Below are positions 24,602-33,757 of a DNA stretch of 64,000 nt, in pieces. The number at the start of each line of letters is the position of its first letter. Positions within the stretch are counted from its first letter, which is position 1. The stretch is from contig CADBVZ010000005.1 of assembly GCA_902798285.1 (NCBI GenBank), positions 1 to 64,000 of the forward strand, read 5' to 3'. The position numbers and the translations under genes are program-made. The DNA is from an uncultured Prevotella sp. (lineage in GTDB: Bacteria > Bacteroidota > Bacteroidia > Bacteroidales > Bacteroidaceae). Under the pieces are notes generated by a model. That model saw only the letters and a program-made list of their open reading frames with translations. It searched no databases and had not been told where the DNA came from.

Positions 24602-25404
24602 ACCAATAAGATTCCTGTAAAGATTCGTCCTGAATTGATGCCTAAGCGACGAGCTGAAAAGTAGGTTTCGTATTGCTGGAAGGTGCAGACTTCAGAAACA
24701 GCTATCTGACTCGAAGGGATGCCAGAAGCTTCCAATTGCAAGCGATTGCATGCTGGTAGATCGATGTGCCACTTCTCTATCTTGGAGCCATCATTAGCAG
24801 GGTATTTTCTGCTGATGGTTTCCATTGCAAAACCCTCTTTGGCAAAGGCCTCATAGACCTCATCGCCCACCTCGAAACTCTCGAGATGGATACCAGGTCC
24901 TATCTGGGCTACGATATCCTCAGGACGAGAGCCATAGACGGAAATCATCTTCGCAACAGACTGCTCTACGATACGCCTCACAGTGCCTCGCCAACCAGCA
25001 TGAATGGCACACGAAGCACGTCGTACTTTATCATATAATAATACTGGAATGCAATCAGCGGTAGAGACTCCAATACAAACACCAGGCACATTCGTCATCA
25101 CAGCATCAACACCCTCCAGACGAGTTTTTTGCTCCTCAATAGGAAGACTTAAGAAAGCCTTGTCGAAAGCTCGTATCTCCGTTAGATGTACTTGATGGGG
25201 CATCAACAAATGTTCATCCTTGATTCCCAGCAAATTGCACAACAAGGCACGATTCTTACTGATAGATTCCTCGCTATCGCCACAATAGTGGTTGATATTA
25301 AACGAAGCATAGTGGCCTTTGCTAAAGCCACCATGCCTTGTACTGCTGAAGGCTCTCACGCCCGCACCAAGATGATAGAAATGTAATTCTGGAATGACTA
25401 TCAT
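24598..25404 (-). CDS. pgeF: Purine nucleoside phosphorylase/polyphenol oxidase-type laccase-domain protein (YfiH family)
   Basis: This 268-residue protein has the DUF152 zinc site residues in VSTADCIPVLLYD (Cys) and IHAGWRGTVRRI (His), plus an N-terminal His in MPHQVHLTEI. The family acts on adenosine and inosine and is linked to peptidoglycan editing in E. coli (PgeF/YfiH). The ATG overlaps the stop of the upstream DUF2807 gene (ATGA), so the two are coupled. Confidence 0.92.
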   Translation of the reverse strand: MIVIPELHFYHLGAGVRAFSSTRHGGFSKGHYASFNINHYCGDSEESISKNRALLCNLLGIKDEHLLMPHQVHLTEIRAFDKAFLSLPIEEQKTRLEGVDAVMTNVPGVCIGVSTADCIPVLLYDKVRRASCAIHAGWRGTVRRIVEQSVAKMISVYGSRPEDIVAQIGPGIHLESFEVGDEVYEAFAKEGFAMETISRKYPANDGSKIEKWHIDLPACNRLQLEASGIPSSQIAVSEVCTFQQYETYFSARRLGINSGRIFTGILLV

Positions 25405-26132
25405 AGTTCTGATATACCTCCTGTCATGGAATTATGCAGGTCTTTCTTGGCAGGATGACCACCATACTTCAGTCCTCCTACGCCAGAGACACGACCTTTG
25501 ATATATTCTGTGGCATAACACTCTATGCCCCCTACTCCACTCACGCCAGCTTCAACCTCACGAGCCTTCATATCGCCAGCCTTGATGCTACCTACACCAC
25601 TACAGCTATACTCTGCCTCATCGGCCTCTCCGCTGATGTTGATACTACCTACACCACTACAAGAAACATCCACCTTCTTGGCCTTGATATTATCCAACTG
25701 GAAGCTACTTACACCTGTATTGCTTACCTCAAACTCATCCGTAGTCAGACTATCCAAGCGGATATCTGCTGCACCAGAGTTCTTGATTTCCTTAAGCTGA
25801 GGAGTATAGATGATGATGGTGACATCCTTGGTGTCGATGTTCACATTGGCTTCCTTGAAGCTGATGTTCAGCTCGCCATCCTCGTTCTCGAATTCAATGA
25901 GTTCGATATAGTTATCAGGAGCAGAAAGCGTCACACGACTCTGATCGCTCTGAACCAACTGGATATGGCCCATAATATGATTATCCACCTTATCGAAAGC
26001 CTCCTGAGGATACTTAGCCTTTACAATCTTCTCACTGGGTTCCAGCTGCTCAAAACCATTACCAAGATTCACTCTGCATGATGATACTGAAAGTACCAAA
26101 GCTGCCATCATTACTAACATATTTGTCTTCAT
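25401..26132 (-). CDS. DUF2807 (GIN domain) lipoprotein
   Basis: This 243-residue protein has a lipoprotein signal ending SVSSC (Cys19). The body is a beta-solenoid-like repeat with recurring SGVGSI/SGVGGI turns (for example VSCSGVGSINISG and YSCSGVGSIKAGD), typical of the putative autotransporter adhesin head GIN domain. Function is unknown in this family; envelope location is expected. The gene has a good promoter and leads into pgeF. Confidence 0.88.
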   Translation of the reverse strand: MKTNMLVMMAALVLSVSSCRVNLGNGFEQLEPSEKIVKAKYPQEAFDKVDNHIMGHIQLVQSDQSRVTLSAPDNYIELIEFENEDGELNISFKEANVNIDTKDVTIIIYTPQLKEIKNSGAADIRLDSLTTDEFEVSNTGVSSFQLDNIKAKKVDVSCSGVGSINISGEADEAEYSCSGVGSIKAGDMKAREVEAGVSGVGGIECYATEYIKGRVSGVGGLKYGGHPAKKDLHNSMTGGISEL

Positions 26133-26175
26133 AATCCAAACGTATTTGAGTTCTTAATTTGACTATTTGACGCTG

Positions 26176-26207
26176 CAAAGGTACAAAAAGTTGCATTATT
26201 AACCAAA
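26176..26207 (-). promoter_or_regulatory. Promoter of DUF2807-pgeF operon
   Basis: On the minus strand TTTG (26207-26204), a 20-bp spacer and TACCTTTG (26183-26176) match the Bacteroidetes consensus. Confidence 0.7.
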
Positions 26208-26284
26208 AATTTGGCTAATTCATTAATTTGCAGTAACATTGAACGATGTTCGAAGGTACTCACGTTCGAAAAAACACAAATTAA

Positions 26285-26316
26285 TTTGGTTTTTTGCTCA
26301 CTTAATCGTACCTTTG
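26285..26316 (+). promoter_or_regulatory. Promoter of ychF-lgt operon
   Basis: TTTG at 26285, a 20-bp spacer and TACCTTTG at 26309-26316. Confidence 0.72.
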
Positions 26317-26345
26317 CAGCCGAAAATAAACGTTTATAGAAGAAA

Positions 26346-27446
26346 ATGGCATTAAAATGTGGTATTGTGGGACTCCCCAACGTGGGAAAGTCCACCTTAT
26401 TTAATTGCTTGTCGAGCGCCAAGGCTCAGGCAGCAAATTTCCCGTTCTGTACGATTGAACCCAATGTGGGTGTCATTACCGTACCTGATGAAAGACTCAC
26501 CAAACTCGCAGAACTCGTTCATCCTGGACGTATCGTACCAGCTACCTGTGAGATTGTAGATATCGCTGGACTCGTTAAAGGCGCCTCGAAGGGCGAAGGC
26601 CTAGGCAATAAGTTCCTTGGAAATATCCGTGAAACGGATGCTATCATCCATGTGCTCCGTTGCTTTGAGGACGAGAATATCACCCACGTAGATGGCACCA
26701 TCGACCCCATCCGCGATAAGGAAATCATTGATACTGAACTCCAGCTGAAGGACCTCGAGACCATCGAGGGTCGTCTGGCTAAGACTGAGAAGGCTGCAGC
26801 TGCTGGCAATAAGGATGCTAAGGTAGAGGTGAATGTGCTTCACGCTTATAAAGAGGTGTTAGAGCAGGGTAAGAACGCTCGTATCGTAGAATTCGAGAGC
26901 AAGGACGAGCAGGATTGCGCTCGCAACCTCTTCCTCCTCACTTCAAAGCCCGTTCTCTACGTCTGCAACGTAGGTGAGGCTGATGCTAAATCAGGCAACG
27001 ACTTTACTAAGAAAGTAGAGGCCCTCGCCAAGGAAGAAGGTGCAGAGGCAATGGTCATCGCAGCTAAGACAGAAGAGGATATCGCTGAACTCGAGAGCTA
27101 CGAGGACAAGCAGATGTTCCTCGAGGAGCTGGGCTTGGAGGAGAGTGGTGTGAATCGTCTGATTAAGAAGGCCTACGCCCTGTTAAACCTCGAAACCTTC
27201 ATTACTGCTGGAGAGATGGAAGTGAAGGCCTGGACCTATAAGAAGGGTTGGAAGGCACCCCAATGTGCTGGTGTCATCCATACCGACTTCGAGAAAGGCT
27301 TTATCCGTGCTGAGGTGATCAAGTACGACGACTATATCCAGTATGGCTCTGAGGCTGCTGTCCGCGAGGCAGGAAAACTTGCTGTAGAGGGTAAGGACTA
27401 CGTGGTTCAGGATGGTGATATCATGCATTTCCGCTTTAACGTATGA
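26346..27446 (+). CDS. ychF: Redox-regulated ATPase YchF (Obg-like GTPase family)
   Basis: This 366-residue protein starts [17 protein letters not shown], with the P-loop at 9-17. The C-terminal TGS domain (about 278-363) ends in the family's usual [11 protein letters not shown]. YchF binds ATP in preference to GTP because its G4 motif is altered, and associates with ribosomes. Its stop overlaps the ATG of lgt (ATGA). Confidence 0.96.
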   Translation: MALKCGIVGLPNVGKSTLFNCLSSAKAQAANFPFCTIEPNVGVITVPDERLTKLAELVHPGRIVPATCEIVDIAGLVKGASKGEGLGNKFLGNIRETDAIIHVLRCFEDENITHVDGTIDPIRDKEIIDTELQLKDLETIEGRLAKTEKAAAAGNKDAKVEVNVLHAYKEVLEQGKNARIVEFESKDEQDCARNLFLLTSKPVLYVCNVGEADAKSGNDFTKKVEALAKEEGAEAMVIAAKTEEDIAELESYEDKQMFLEELGLEESGVNRLIKKAYALLNLETFITAGEMEVKAWTYKKGWKAPQCAGVIHTDFEKGFIRAEVIKYDDYIQYGSEAAVREAGKLAVEGKDYVVQDGDIMHFRFNV

Positions 27447-28297
27447 TGAATCTGCTCAGTTATATTGTCTGGAATCCTGATCTGGTGGCTTTCCGCCTGG
27501 GTCCGTTTGCCATTCGCTGGTACGGACTGATGTGGCTCATTGGCTTTGTCCTGGGTTACTTCATCGTTAAGAGGCTCTATAAGGAACAGAAAATCAAGGA
27601 CGAGCTTTTCGATCCCCTCTTTATCTACTGTTTCTTTGGCATCCTGATTGGTGCTCGTTTGGGCCATTGTATCTTCTATCAGCCAGAGGATTTTCTCACC
27701 TCTTGGAAAGGCATCGTGGAGATGATTTTCCCCATCCTCATAGGCAACGATGGTAGTTGGTTGGGACAAACATTTGGCTTCTATATCATTGGCTATGCAG
27801 GCCTTGCCTCGCATGGTGGTACCTTAGGCTTAATGATTGCCCTCTGGCTCTATGTCCGTAAGACCAAGCTGAGCATCTGGACCGTTCTCGACAATATCGC
27901 CATTGCCACAGGTAGTATGGCTTGCTGCATCCGCCTGGGCAACCTCATGAACTCTGAGATTATTGGTAAGATTACAGACGTGCCCTGGGCCTTTATCTTC
28001 GAACGTGTAGATGCTGTGCCTCGTCATCCTGGTCAGCTTTACGAGGCCATTGCTTACGCCATCCTCTTCATCGTGATGTGGGTGATGCATAAGAAGATGC
28101 CCCAGAAGATTGGTACTGGCTGGTATTTCGGCTTCTGCCTGACGTATATCTTTACCTTCCGATTCTTTATCGAGTACACCAAGGAGATACAGGAAGCCTT
28201 CGAAGCCTCTCTCCCCATCGACATGGGACAAATCCTATCAATCCCATTTATCATCTTGGGTGTCTATTGCATGATAAGGGCTAAGAAACAAGCATAA
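27443..28297 (+). CDS. lgt: Prolipoprotein diacylglyceryl transferase
   Basis: This 284-residue inner-membrane enzyme has about seven transmembrane helices. Family signatures are [19 protein letters not shown] with the essential His, and [14 protein letters not shown] (the GRxGNxxN-type signature). It moves diacylglycerol from phosphatidylglycerol to the lipobox Cys of prolipoproteins, which in this window include several predicted lipoproteins. It ends in a terminator shared with the convergent mutS. Confidence 0.96.
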   Translation: MMNLLSYIVWNPDLVAFRLGPFAIRWYGLMWLIGFVLGYFIVKRLYKEQKIKDELFDPLFIYCFFGILIGARLGHCIFYQPEDFLTSWKGIVEMIFPILIGNDGSWLGQTFGFYIIGYAGLASHGGTLGLMIALWLYVRKTKLSIWTVLDNIAIATGSMACCIRLGNLMNSEIIGKITDVPWAFIFERVDAVPRHPGQLYEAIAYAILFIVMWVMHKKMPQKIGTGWYFGFCLTYIFTFRFFIEYTKEIQEAFEASLPIDMGQILSIPFIILGVYCMIRAKKQA

Positions 28298-28301
28298 AAA
28301 G

Positions 28302-28333
28302 AAATCGTCTCACTTTCCTGAGACGATTTTTTT
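28302..28333. terminator. Bidirectional terminator between lgt and mutS
   Basis: The 11-bp perfect stem AAATCGTCTCA / TGAGACGATTT with loop CTTTCC is followed by TTTT on the + strand and preceded by AAAAAG, giving T-runs in both directions. The mutS stop codon lies in the stem. Confidence 0.85.
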
Positions 28334-30934
28334 GATATCATTGAGTTTGTTGAGGGCTTCCAAAGGCGTGAGATTATTCACATCTAAGCCCAGAATCTCA
28401 TCTCGAACTTGACAAAGCACAGGGTCATCAAGTTGGAAGAAACTCAGTTGCATGCCTTCGCGAGAGGCAGCTATCTCTGCTGTTGGCTTACCAACAGTAC
28501 CTACTTGGGCATTATCTGACTCCAGTTGCTTCAGAATCACGTTGGCACGCTTCACGATAGAGCGAGGCATACCAGCAATCTCTGCCACGTGGATACCAAA
28601 GGAGTGCTCACTCCCACCCCTTTCTAACTTACGAAGGAAAATCACCTTACCATCCACCTCTTTCACGCTGACATTATAGTTCTTAATGCGTGAGAAGTTT
28701 TTCTCCATCTCGTTCAACTCGTGATAGTGAGTGGCGAAGAGGGTTCTGGGGTGACCTTTGGCATTCTCATGGAGGTATTCCACAATAGCCCAGGCTATCG
28801 AGATACCATCATAAGTACTGGTTCCTCGACCTAACTCATCGAAGAGTACCAGAGAGCGACTGCTGACATTATTCAGGATATTCGAGGCCTCCGTCATCTC
28901 CACCATAAAGGTTGATTCACCCAAGGAAATGTTATCCGAGGCGCCTACTCGAGTGAAGATTTTGTCCACCAAACCTATTCTCGCGGCTTCTGCCGGCACA
29001 AAACAACCTATCTGGGCCAGTAGCACTATCAAAGCCGTTTGGCGCAACAGAGCCGATTTACCAGCCATATTCGGACCTGTAATGATGATGATCTGCTGAC
29101 GTTCGTTGTCCAACAGAATATCATTGGGCACATAGTATTCGCCAAGAGGCAGTTCCTGTTCGATGACTGGGTGGCGACCTTGTTTGATATCGATGACTTC
29201 CGTCGAGTCAATCACAGGACGGATGTACTTATTCTCCTCAGCCACTTTCGCGAAACTCAGCAAGCAATCCAAGTGGGCAACGATATTGGCATTGATCTGA
29301 ATCTGAGGAATAAACTCCTGCATACTGAGAATCAGGTCGTTGAAGAGTTTGGCCTCAAGGGAGAGGATCTTATCTTCAGCGCCCAGAATCTTCTCTTCGT
29401 ACTCCTTCAACTCCTGGGTGATATAGCGTTCAGCCTGGGCCAATGTCTGCTTGCGAACCCACTCTGGAGGAACCAGTTCCTTATAGGTGTTGCGAACCTC
29501 GAGGTAATAGCCAAACACATTATTATATCCTATCTTTAAACTCTGGATACCTGTCTCCTGAGCCTCGCGCTCCTGAATCTTCAGCAGATAGTCCTTGCCT
29601 GAATAAGCGATGCTTCGAAGCTCGTCGAGCTCCTGATTCACGCCATCTCTTATCACGCCTCCTTTGGCCACCAGTTGTGGGGGATCGTTCTGGATTTCCT
29701 TCTCGATTCTATCTCTGAGCGACTCGCAAAGGTTCAGTTGCTCCCCTACCCTGTTCAAGGCCTCGTTCTTGGCATAGAGACAAGCCGTCTTGATGGGTTG
29801 GATAGCTTGCAGGGCCATCTTCAGTTGCACCACCTCACGAGGCGAAACACGACCAACAGCTGCTTTGGAGATGATACGCTCCAAATCGCCAATACGATGT
29901 ATCTGATCATCGATGCACTCACGGAACTCTGGCTCGCGATAGTAATATTCCACGATATCTAGACGCTCGTTAATAGGTTTTTCATCTTTCAAGGGGAACA
30001 CCAGCCAGCGACGCAACAAACGTCCTCCCATGGGACTTACCGTCTTGTCGATCACATCGAGCAAGGATTTGCCATCATCCTGCATAGGATGAACCAACTC
30101 CAAGCTACGAATGGTGAACTTATCCAAACGTACATACTTATCTTCCTCAATACGAGAGATGCTGGTAATATGTCCTATCTGGGTATGCTGAGTCTGTTCC
30201 AGATACTGTAGAATGGCACCAGCAGCAATGATGCCTGATTGCAGGTGGTCGATACCAAAGCCTTTCAGGTTCTTCACATTGAAGTGGCGAAGGAGTTTCT
30301 GCTTAGATGTCTGATCAGTAAACACCCAGTCATCAAGCTGGAAGGTAAAGAATTTTGTACCAAAGTTGCGTTCAAAATCCTGCTTACGACTTCTATCGTA
30401 GAGTACCTCCTTGGGCGAGAAATTACCCAGAAGTTTCTCCACGTAATCAGCTGTACCCTCACCTGTCAGGAACTCACCCGTAGAGATATCAAGGAAGGCC
30501 ACACCAAAGCTGGCCTTGCCAAAATGGATAGCTGCCAGGAAGTTATTCTCCTTGTAATTCAGCACATTATCGCTCATGGCCACACCTGGGGTCACAAGTT
30601 CCGTAATACCTCTCTTTACAAGCTTCTTAGTGAGTTTTGGATCCTCCAACTGATCGCAGATAGCCACTCGCTTTCCTGCACGAATCAGTTTTGGCAGATA
30701 GGTATCAAGTGCATGATGAGGAAAGCCAGCCATCTCATCACCCTTGGCTCCAGCACCATTATTACGATGGGTCAGGGTGATACCCAGGATCTTTGCAGCA
30801 GTGATGGCGTCTTCGCAATAGGTTTCATAAAAGTCGCCACACCTGAACAGCATTACTGCGTCAGGATGTTTCGCTTTTAGATCGAAGAACTGTTTCATCA
30901 TTGGGGTTAATTCTTTCCCCTCACTTTTTGCCAT
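28310..30934 (-). CDS. mutS: DNA mismatch repair protein MutS
   Basis: This 874-residue protein has the mismatch-reading Phe-X-Glu at residues 35-37 ([12 protein letters not shown]) and the Walker A GPNMAGKS near residue 620. The ABC-type LGESTF and DELGRGTS segments follow. The C-terminus is a normal MutS dimerisation tail. It recognises mismatches and small loops in newly replicated DNA. Confidence 0.97.
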   Translation of the reverse strand: MAKSEGKELTPMMKQFFDLKAKHPDAVMLFRCGDFYETYCEDAITAAKILGITLTHRNNGAGAKGDEMAGFPHHALDTYLPKLIRAGKRVAICDQLEDPKLTKKLVKRGITELVTPGVAMSDNVLNYKENNFLAAIHFGKASFGVAFLDISTGEFLTGEGTADYVEKLLGNFSPKEVLYDRSRKQDFERNFGTKFFTFQLDDWVFTDQTSKQKLLRHFNVKNLKGFGIDHLQSGIIAAGAILQYLEQTQHTQIGHITSISRIEEDKYVRLDKFTIRSLELVHPMQDDGKSLLDVIDKTVSPMGGRLLRRWLVFPLKDEKPINERLDIVEYYYREPEFRECIDDQIHRIGDLERIISKAAVGRVSPREVVQLKMALQAIQPIKTACLYAKNEALNRVGEQLNLCESLRDRIEKEIQNDPPQLVAKGGVIRDGVNQELDELRSIAYSGKDYLLKIQEREAQETGIQSLKIGYNNVFGYYLEVRNTYKELVPPEWVRKQTLAQAERYITQELKEYEEKILGAEDKILSLEAKLFNDLILSMQEFIPQIQINANIVAHLDCLLSFAKVAEENKYIRPVIDSTEVIDIKQGRHPVIEQELPLGEYYVPNDILLDNERQQIIIITGPNMAGKSALLRQTALIVLLAQIGCFVPAEAARIGLVDKIFTRVGASDNISLGESTFMVEMTEASNILNNVSSRSLVLFDELGRGTSTYDGISIAWAIVEYLHENAKGHPRTLFATHYHELNEMEKNFSRIKNYNVSVKEVDGKVIFLRKLERGGSEHSFGIHVAEIAGMPRSIVKRANVILKQLESDNAQVGTVGKPTAEIAASREGMQLSFFQLDDPVLCQVRDEILGLDVNNLTPLEALNKLNDIKKIVSGK

Positions 30935-30960
30935 ATCTGCTACGTTTTTATTACGAGCGA

Positions 30961-30991
30961 CAAAGGTACTTCTTTTTTCGCAAATGGCAAA
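30961..30991 (-). promoter_or_regulatory. Promoter of mutS
   Basis: On the minus strand TTTG (30991-30988), a 19-bp spacer and TACCTTTG (30968-30961). Confidence 0.65.
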
Positions 30992-31006
30992 ATTTTAGCC
31001 TGAATT

Positions 31007-31038
31007 TTTGGTATTGTTCTCACTTATTCGTACCTTTG
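31007..31038 (+). promoter_or_regulatory. Promoter of LD-carboxypeptidase gene
   Basis: TTTG at 31007, a 20-bp spacer and TACCTTTG at 31031-31038. The ATG begins only 6 nt after the box. Confidence 0.7.
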
Positions 31039-31044
31039 CCCTCA

Positions 31045-31995
31045 ATGAAGAAGGGTTGTATCATATCATTGATGCTCTGCTGGATGCTTTCGCTTTCAGC
31101 CCAGTTCTTACATGAGGGCGATACCATAGCTATCATCTCACCTTCGAGTGCTACTGATACTGCGACGATTAATGGTGGTATACGCACGCTTGAGAAGTGG
31201 GGTTATCATTGTGTCATAGGCCCCAATGCCCTTAATGATTATCATGGTTTTGCTGGTACTATCGACGAAAGGCTTTCCGACTTGCTTTGGGCCTTACGCA
31301 ATCCTTCCGTTAAAGCCATCATGTGCTCAAGGGGTGGGGATGGAGCAGCCCATCTGTTGGCGCGATTATCGCTCGATACACTTCGTCAGTATCCCAAGCC
31401 CATCATTGGTTTCAGCGATATTACAGCTTTGCTTTGTGCTGAGGCGAGGGCTGGGGTGAAGGGTATTCATGGCTCCATGTGTTGGGCACTGAAGACTTAC
31501 GAAGGCAATGATACCATCAGCCAAACCTTACGTCGCATGCTTCAGGGTGAATTACCAACCTATCGAGTAGCTCCTCATCCACTGAACATCAAGGGTAGGG
31601 CAGAGGGCATCGTAGTAGGAGGAAACCTCTCTGTCTATAATGATCTAGCTGGTTCTGAATTCGATCCCTTATTGCTCGATGGTATCATCCTGTTTATGGA
31701 AGATACTGGCGAAGGAATGAGTAAGGTAGATCGGATGTTGCATAACATCGAGGTACGAGGTTTGTTGTCTCATATCCGAGGTATCATCGTGGGACAATTT
31801 AATAAATACAAACACCCAGAGAATGGCTTCGAGGATATGTATGCGATGCTCCATGAGTATATGAAGCACTATCAGATTCCTGTATGCTTCGATTTCCCTG
31901 TGGGACATGCTCATCTACGCAATTTCCCTTTGCTCACTGGGGCTAAGGCCACTCTCGAGGTTACACCTGAGGGCACCACATTAAGCTATCAATAA
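31045..31995 (+). CDS. LD-carboxypeptidase (peptidase family S66)
   Basis: The protein has 316 residues from the ATG at 31045; upstream in-frame codons lie before the promoter. A signal peptide (about 1-19, ending LSLSAQ) precedes the domain. The S66 triad is visible as Ser124 in GFSDIT, Glu219 in FMEDTGE and His288 in VGHAHLRNFPL. The family releases the terminal D-Ala of murein tetrapeptides in peptidoglycan recycling. A signal peptide points to a periplasmic location. The next gene starts 2 nt later. Confidence 0.92.
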   Translation: MKKGCIISLMLCWMLSLSAQFLHEGDTIAIISPSSATDTATINGGIRTLEKWGYHCVIGPNALNDYHGFAGTIDERLSDLLWALRNPSVKAIMCSRGGDGAAHLLARLSLDTLRQYPKPIIGFSDITALLCAEARAGVKGIHGSMCWALKTYEGNDTISQTLRRMLQGELPTYRVAPHPLNIKGRAEGIVVGGNLSVYNDLAGSEFDPLLLDGIILFMEDTGEGMSKVDRMLHNIEVRGLLSHIRGIIVGQFNKYKHPENGFEDMYAMLHEYMKHYQIPVCFDFPVGHAHLRNFPLLTGAKATLEVTPEGTTLSYQ

Positions 31996-31997
31996 TC

Positions 31998-32681
31998 ATG
32001 AAGAGTTACCTGAACACAGAGAACATAGAGCGTAATAAGGGTGGGGTAGAGTATCATCCACTCATTCCCTTTCTGCCCCAAAATGCGAAGGTACTCTTTC
32101 TGGGTAGTTTCCCTCCTCAACGCAAGCGATGGTGTATCGATTTCTATTATCCCAACTTCATCAACGATCATTGGCGTATTGAGGGACAAGTGTTTTTTGG
32201 TGATCGCAATCATTTCGTAGATGTAGAGGCTAAGCGCTTCAAAATCAAGGATATCATGGAGTTCTGCGACGAGAAAGGTATCGCCTTCTTCGACACCTCC
32301 TCAGCCATCCGTCGACTAAAAGATAATGCCTCGGATAAGTTCCTCGAAGTGGTAGAATCAACGGATATTCCAGCCTTGATAGCCCATCTTCCTCATCTCA
32401 AGGCTATCGTTACTACTGGCGAAAAGGCCACGGAAACTATCTGTGCCTCACTCCATATCCCAGAAGTGCCAAAGGTGAACACCTTCGTTGCTATCCCAGA
32501 TATCTGTAATCAGGATGGCAACCAACTTATCCTCTATCGGCTTCCTTCATCATCGCGAGCCTATCCTCTCGCTTTCGACAAGAAAGTAGATGCCTATCGA
32601 AGGATGTTCAAGCTGATGTCAACCATTCATCTGACACAGGTCAACCAATCGGTTTACACTGAGTCAGACGTTGATTTTTAA
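31998..32681 (+). CDS. Uracil-DNA glycosylase family protein
   Basis: This 227-residue protein has the UDG-superfamily opening motif as LFLGSFPP (about 33-40) and a VTTGEKA segment (about 138-144) in the expected core position. The C-terminal LPSSSRAYPLAF resembles the family's second substrate motif. It resembles the family 6 (hypoxanthine-type) branch by memory, so the exact substrate is uncertain. Confidence 0.78.
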   Translation: MKSYLNTENIERNKGGVEYHPLIPFLPQNAKVLFLGSFPPQRKRWCIDFYYPNFINDHWRIEGQVFFGDRNHFVDVEAKRFKIKDIMEFCDEKGIAFFDTSSAIRRLKDNASDKFLEVVESTDIPALIAHLPHLKAIVTTGEKATETICASLHIPEVPKVNTFVAIPDICNQDGNQLILYRLPSSSRAYPLAFDKKVDAYRRMFKLMSTIHLTQVNQSVYTESDVDF

Positions 32682-32709
32682 TGAGTGGACTGATTTATCC
32701 GGCAATTCA

Positions 32710-32741
32710 TTTGTGTAATTCAATTATTTCCTTTACCTTTG
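32710..32741 (+). promoter_or_regulatory. Promoter of DUF3667 gene
   Basis: TTTG at 32710, a 20-bp spacer and TACCTTTG at 32734-32741. The ATG follows after 5 nt. Confidence 0.7.
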
Positions 32742-32746
32742 CAAGC

Positions 32747-33649
32747 ATGTTTGAAGAGTGGAAAGAGAAATATCACAGATTCAGGGAATGGCAGAAAAAG
32801 CCTTATCAGGTAAAGCCACAATCACATGAGGAGCATGATTGCACCACTTGTGGCACTCATTACGAAGGCAACTACTGTCCTCGCTGTGGACAATCGTCCA
32901 TCATCGGACGCTACTCTTTCAAGAAGGCTTTCCTCTTGTTTCTCGATGTCTGGGGCTTGGGTAATCGTGGTATGTTTCGCTCAATTCGCGACTTGATTCT
33001 TCGTCCTGGCTATATGATTCGTGACTATCTGCAGGGCATGCAGATGGCTTACTTCCCTCCATTCAAGATGTTTTTCCTGTTATTGGCATTATCGTTGCTC
33101 GTGGATACCGGCTTGAACATCAAGCTGGAGAATCGTATAGAGATTGCCCAAGAGCGATACATCGATGGTCTGAACAACACCCTTTCCAAAGCAGCCAAAC
33201 CTTCTGATTCAAAGGACAAAGAGGTGGAGAAATTCAACCAGGATACCATCGACTTAAGCAATGCAGCCTATGAATGGACAACAAAGCACATGGGTATTGC
33301 TACGATGGTGATGTTGTTGTTGTTCTCAGCCCCTATGTATCTGTTCTTCCGCAAGAGTCCAGCCTATCCAGGTCTCAAGTATTCTGAGTTCTTTGTGGCG
33401 ATGGTCTATATCACCAATATGGTCAGCATCTACTCCATCGTCAGCAACTTCCTATGTCTTCACCAGTTGATCGATCTTTGTCTGTATATCCTGACGATCA
33501 TCCCCTTGATGCAACTCACTGGCTATGGCTTCTGGCGCACCACCTTTAAGATTGTTACAGCATTTGTTTTGTCTATTGTAGCCTTTATGACAGCAGTCTT
33601 TATGATCGCTTTTATAGTTGATGTAGCCAGGGAAGTTTTAGCATCATAA
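32747..33649 (+). CDS. DUF3667 membrane protein with zinc ribbon
   Basis: The protein has 300 residues from the ATG at 32747, chosen because the promoter covers the upstream part of the frame. An N-terminal zinc ribbon CTTCGTHYEGNYCPRCGQ (CxxC...CxxC, about 30-47) precedes an amphipathic region and about five transmembrane helices. This is the DUF3667 layout, a Bacteroidetes family of unknown function. Confidence 0.88.
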   Translation: MFEEWKEKYHRFREWQKKPYQVKPQSHEEHDCTTCGTHYEGNYCPRCGQSSIIGRYSFKKAFLLFLDVWGLGNRGMFRSIRDLILRPGYMIRDYLQGMQMAYFPPFKMFFLLLALSLLVDTGLNIKLENRIEIAQERYIDGLNNTLSKAAKPSDSKDKEVEKFNQDTIDLSNAAYEWTTKHMGIATMVMLLLFSAPMYLFFRKSPAYPGLKYSEFFVAMVYITNMVSIYSIVSNFLCLHQLIDLCLYILTIIPLMQLTGYGFWRTTFKIVTAFVLSIVAFMTAVFMIAFIVDVAREVLAS

Positions 33650-33679
33650 GGGTAGGGGAGTTAAAAATTTGCTATTTCT

Positions 33680-33711
33680 TTTGGCATTCTGCATACTTAT
33701 TCGTATCTTTG
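33680..33711 (+). promoter_or_regulatory. Promoter of leuS-yitT-rdgB operon
   Basis: TTTG at 33680, a 20-bp spacer and TATCTTTG at 33704-33711; leader of about 40 nt. Confidence 0.72.
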
Positions 33712-33757
33712 CAGCCCGAATAATAATGTACAGAAACAATTAATAAACAAAGATACA

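Noticed and set aside
30239-30880. 213-codon frame opposite mutS
   Set aside because: Antisense shadow inside a complete mutS.
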